Assembly: GCA_035464115.1 (NCBI GenBank)
Contig: DATHSN010000035.1
Coordinates: 1 to 15,828, forward strand
Origin: DATHSN01 sp035464115
GTDB lineage: Bacteria; Actinomycetota; Acidimicrobiia; Acidimicrobiales; SKKL01
Length of the DNA stretch: 15,828 nucleotides
Direction of reading: 5' to 3'
Positions 13,837 through 15,828 of this stretch are shown here, piece after piece (position 1 is the first letter of the stretch; each line of letters starts with the position of its first letter). The notes under the pieces are model-generated. The model saw only the letters and a program-made list of their open reading frames with translations, was not told where the DNA came from and did no database searches. The position numbers and the translations under genes are program-made.

Positions 13837-14847
13837 TCAGTCGTCGCGCTTGCGGCGGCTGGGTGCCACCCGCCGGCCCTCGCCCTCGGCTTTCGGGAAG
13901 TTCGGTGGCCAGGGCGCGTCGCCGATGCCCTCCTCCTCGTCGCGACGGGCCAGCTCGAGGAGCCCGGCGAGCGACCCGACGGTGTCGTCGATGGCGGCGT
14001 CGGGATCGATCCCGGCGGCGAACCGCTGCGGCACGGTGTGGATCGTCAGGTCGGCCAGCTCGACGTCGGGGAGCTCGTCCCAGGTGACGGGGCACGACAC
14101 CCAGGCTCCGGGCACCGGGCGGATCGAGTAGGCCGAGGCCACGGTGCGGTCGCGAGCGTTCTGGTTGTAGTCGAGCAGCACCCGGTCGCCCCGCTCCTCC
14201 TTCCACCACGCCGAGGTGGCGTGCTCGGGCAACCGACGCTCGACCTCGCGGGCCAGCGCCAGGGCGGCCCGGCGCACCTCGGTGAAGTCCCACGTCGCGA
14301 CGATGCGGACGTTGATGTGGACCCCGCGCGACCCCGACGTCTTGGGGAACCCGACCAGGTCGTGCTCCTGCAACACGTCGTTGGCGACCAGCGCCACCTG
14401 CTTCACCACGTCGAAGCCGACGCCGGGTTGCGGGTCGAGGTCGATGCGCAGCTCGTCGGGGTGGTCGAGGTCCCACCGCCGCACCGCCCACGGGTTGAGG
14501 TCGATGCACCCGAGGTTCACCGCCCAGATCACGTGGGCCAGGTCGACGGGGCACAGCTCGTCGGCGGTCCGGCCGCTCGGGAACGACACCCGGGCCGTCT
14601 GCAGCCAGTCGGGTCGAGCCGCGGGCACCCGCTTCTGGAAGAATGGCTCGGCGGTGATCCCGTCGGGGAAGCGCTTCATCACCGTGGGCCGGCTCCGCAC
14701 GCCCCGCAGGGCACCCGGCCCGACGGCCAGGTAGTAGTCGACCAGGTCCATCTTGGTGATCCCGGCGTCGGGGAAGAACACCTTGTCGGGGTTCGAGACG
14801 CGCACGTCGCGGCCCTCCACCTCGACGGTCGTCGCGTCACCGGCCAC
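13837..14847 (-). CDS. Stand-alone LigD-type polymerase/primase domain (PolDom)
   Basis: A 336-aa archaeo-eukaryotic-primase-type polymerase, matching the polymerase domain of bacterial LigD but lacking ligase and phosphoesterase domains. Such proteins fill short gaps, often with ribonucleotides, in end joining and excision repair. VSNPDKVFFPDAGITKMDLV (17-36) is the typical opening. The metal aspartates are D136 and D138 (RIDLDPQPG), then SGSRGVH (171-177), with the third acidic residue D226 (LLDYNQN). The length matches the free-standing mycobacterial PolD proteins. A charged tail follows residue 302. The GTG at 14847 lies 18 bases after the nuclease stop. TACCCT, 7 bases before the GTG, may allow a separate leaderless transcript. 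No Ku or ligase gene lies in the window. Confidence 0.92.
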   Translation of the reverse strand: MAGDATTVEVEGRDVRVSNPDKVFFPDAGITKMDLVDYYLAVGPGALRGVRSRPTVMKRFPDGITAEPFFQKRVPAARPDWLQTARVSFPSGRTADELCPVDLAHVIWAVNLGCIDLNPWAVRRWDLDHPDELRIDLDPQPGVGFDVVKQVALVANDVLQEHDLVGFPKTSGSRGVHINVRIVATWDFTEVRRAALALAREVERRLPEHATSAWWKEERGDRVLLDYNQNARDRTVASAYSIRPVPGAWVSCPVTWDELPDVELADLTIHTVPQRFAAGIDPDAAIDDTVGSLAGLLELARRDEEEGIGDAPWPPNFPKAEGEGRRVAPSRRKRDD

Positions 14848-14854
14848 GAGGTCG

Positions 14855-14860
14855 AGGGTA
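14855..14860 (-). promoter_or_regulatory. -10 element of the PolDom gene (leaderless type)
   Basis: TACCCT on the minus strand matches TANNNT and is separated by 7 bases from the GTG at 14847. It lies in the 18-base gap after the nuclease gene. No Shine-Dalgarno is present, consistent with a leaderless mRNA. Confidence 0.4.
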
Positions 14861-14865
14861 GGGGG

Positions 14866-15753
14866 TCAGGCGCTCCGCTCGGCGGCGAGGCGCGTGACCC
14901 GGTCGGCCAGCCGGCTGTCGGCGAGGCGCTCGGCGATGGCGGCCAGCCCCATGGGTTCGGGTGGCCCCGTCCAGCGGAGCGACTCGACGTCGGGCAGGTC
15001 GATGCAGTCGTCGACCAGGGTGGCGAGTCGGCGGAAGAGCAGGGCGTCGTCGCGCTGGGCGGCCAGCGTGGCCGCCAGCTTCTTGCCGCCCCGCACGGTG
15101 ATGTCCCACTGGCCGGGCGCGTCGGGGATGGCGTCGATGTGCCCGTAGCGGGCGAGGACCGCAGCGGCCGACTTGGCGCCCCAGCCGGGCAGGCCGGGGA
15201 AGCCGTCGGCGGTGTCGCCGACCAGGGCCAGCCAGTCGGGGATCGACGCCGGCTCGACGCCGTACTTGGCGACCACCTCCTCGGGTCCGATGAGCGCGTC
15301 CTTGCGGCGGTCCCACTGCCAGACCCGTCCGGCCACCACGCACTGGGCCAGGTCCTTGTCGGGGGTGGCGATGAGGACACGCTCGACGCGCGGGTCGGCG
15401 GCGGCCGCCCGGGCGGCGGCGGCGAGCGCGTCGTCGGCCTCGTGCTCCACCATGGGCCAGACCACGAACCCGAGCGCGGCGAGGGCCTCCTCGACGACCG
15501 GGAACTGGGCCCACAGGTCGGGGTCGATGCCCGAGCCGTCCTTGTAGCCGGGGTACAGGTCGTTGCGGAACGACTCGATGACCTGGTCGGTGGCCACCCC
15601 CACGTGGGTTGCCCCCTGCTCGAGCAACATGAGCAGCGATCCGACCACGCCACGGGCGGCGCCCACCTCTTCCCCGGCCTCGTTCACCCGCGACGGCACC
15701 GCGTAGAAGTGACGGAAGAGCTCGTAGGTGCCGTCGACGAGGTGGACATCCAC
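14866..15753 (-). CDS. 5'-3' exonuclease / flap endonuclease (PolI N-terminal type)
   Basis: A 295-aa stand-alone version of the 5' nuclease domain of DNA polymerase I, which removes 5' flaps and RNA primers. Acidic metal ligands appear in order: D7 (HLVDGTY), the FRNDLYPGYK block (62-71) with its helical-arch Arg and Lys, E105/D107/D108 (EHEADDAL), D132 and D134 (ATPDKDLA), and D180/D183 (GDTADGFPG). The helix-hairpin-helix GLPGWGAKSA (187-196) binds DNA. There is no polymerase domain. The GTG at 15753 is supported by the conserved first strand and by AAGGGG 6 bases upstream. It lies directly before the PolDom gene, a natural partnership of flap removal and gap filling. Confidence 0.93.
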   Translation of the reverse strand: MDVHLVDGTYELFRHFYAVPSRVNEAGEEVGAARGVVGSLLMLLEQGATHVGVATDQVIESFRNDLYPGYKDGSGIDPDLWAQFPVVEEALAALGFVVWPMVEHEADDALAAAARAAAADPRVERVLIATPDKDLAQCVVAGRVWQWDRRKDALIGPEEVVAKYGVEPASIPDWLALVGDTADGFPGLPGWGAKSAAAVLARYGHIDAIPDAPGQWDITVRGGKKLAATLAAQRDDALLFRRLATLVDDCIDLPDVESLRWTGPPEPMGLAAIAERLADSRLADRVTRLAAERSA

Positions 15754-15780
15754 GAGGTTCCCCTTGGTCTACGCGGGTTT

Positions 15781-15794
15781 CCGCTCACGAGCGG
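15781..15794. repeat. Short palindrome upstream of the nuclease gene
   Basis: CCGCTC-AC-GAGCGG is a perfect 6-bp inverted repeat with a 2-base centre, 28 bases before the nuclease start. It could be an operator. To its right GGAGGA (15793-15798) precedes a GTG at 15810 that stays open to the window end on the plus strand. That could be a divergent gene, but six codons are too few to claim it. Confidence 0.3.
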
Positions 15795-15828
15795 AGGAAG
15801 CGACACAACGTGCCACCTCCGGGGCCCC

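Noticed and set aside
13824..13840. Terminator hairpin between the SDR and PolDom genes
   Set aside because: Only CTGA/TCAG pair well, which simply reflects two TGA stops meeting tail to tail; the inner bases do not extend the stem.
15810..15828. Start of a divergent plus-strand gene at the window edge
   Set aside because: A GGAGGA precedes the GTG at 11 bases, but only six codons are visible and no motif can be judged.
1..15828. CRISPR arrays, tRNA or rRNA genes, insertion sequences, prophage or toxin-antitoxin genes
   Set aside because: No regular direct repeats, transposase motifs or RNA-gene signatures were seen in reading both strands; intergenic space is too small to hide them.

Overview
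This is a very GC-rich, almost fully coding stretch (about 97% protein genes) with many GTG starts, 1-4 base stop/start overlaps, a stand-alone LigD-type polymerase domain and a bacterial cytochrome P450. Together these suggest a high-GC actinobacterium, perhaps of the Acidimicrobiia type; the phylum is an inference from composition and gene content. I see no tRNA, rRNA, CRISPR array, insertion sequence or phage gene.

Layout. (1) 24-653 (+): a TetR-family repressor with a leaderless-type promoter. (2) 672-2548 (-): a glutamate-1-semialdehyde-aminotransferase-like enzyme translationally coupled to a gamma-carbonic-anhydrase-like hexapeptide protein. (3) 2604-5472 (+): a beta-keto acid cleavage enzyme (BKACE), an SMP-30/gluconolactonase-type lactonase and a tartrate/D-malate dehydrogenase-type enzyme, joined by 4-base GTGA overlaps. 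Groups 2 and 3 diverge from one 55-bp control region that holds a perfect 12-bp palindrome and operator-like GTTTC/GAAAC repeats. They look like one regulated catabolic module for a hydroxy- or amino-acid-like compound. (4) 5479-11533 (-): a five-gene operon of M17 aminopeptidase, DUF2817 (M14-like) metallohydrolase, proline-iminopeptidase-like S33 hydrolase, S12 serine hydrolase and a mandelate-racemase-type enolase-superfamily enzyme. (5) 11596-13827 (+): a cytochrome P450 and a short-chain dehydrogenase. (6) 13837-15753 (-): a PolI-type 5' nuclease followed by a LigD-type polymerase/primase domain, a DNA-repair pair.

How they may work together. In group 3 the dehydrogenase could form a beta-keto acid, which is the substrate class of BKACE; the lactonase would open a lactone upstream, and the divergent aminotransferase would handle an amino group. 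The substrate cannot be read from sequence. Group 4 combines four hydrolases of peptidase-type families with an acid-sugar-type enolase. This suggests breakdown of a modified peptide, amide or ester-linked compound rather than ordinary protein turnover.

The points most worth a second look are: the shared palindromic promoter/operator at 2564-2598; an aminotransferase that appears to start at CTG behind a perfect AGGAGG; a repeated '-10 hexamer, 6-7 bases, GTG' leaderless promoter pattern; the unusual peptidase/enolase operon; loss of the amine-binding Glu in the iminopeptidase-like protein; and the compact 5'-nuclease/PolDom pair.
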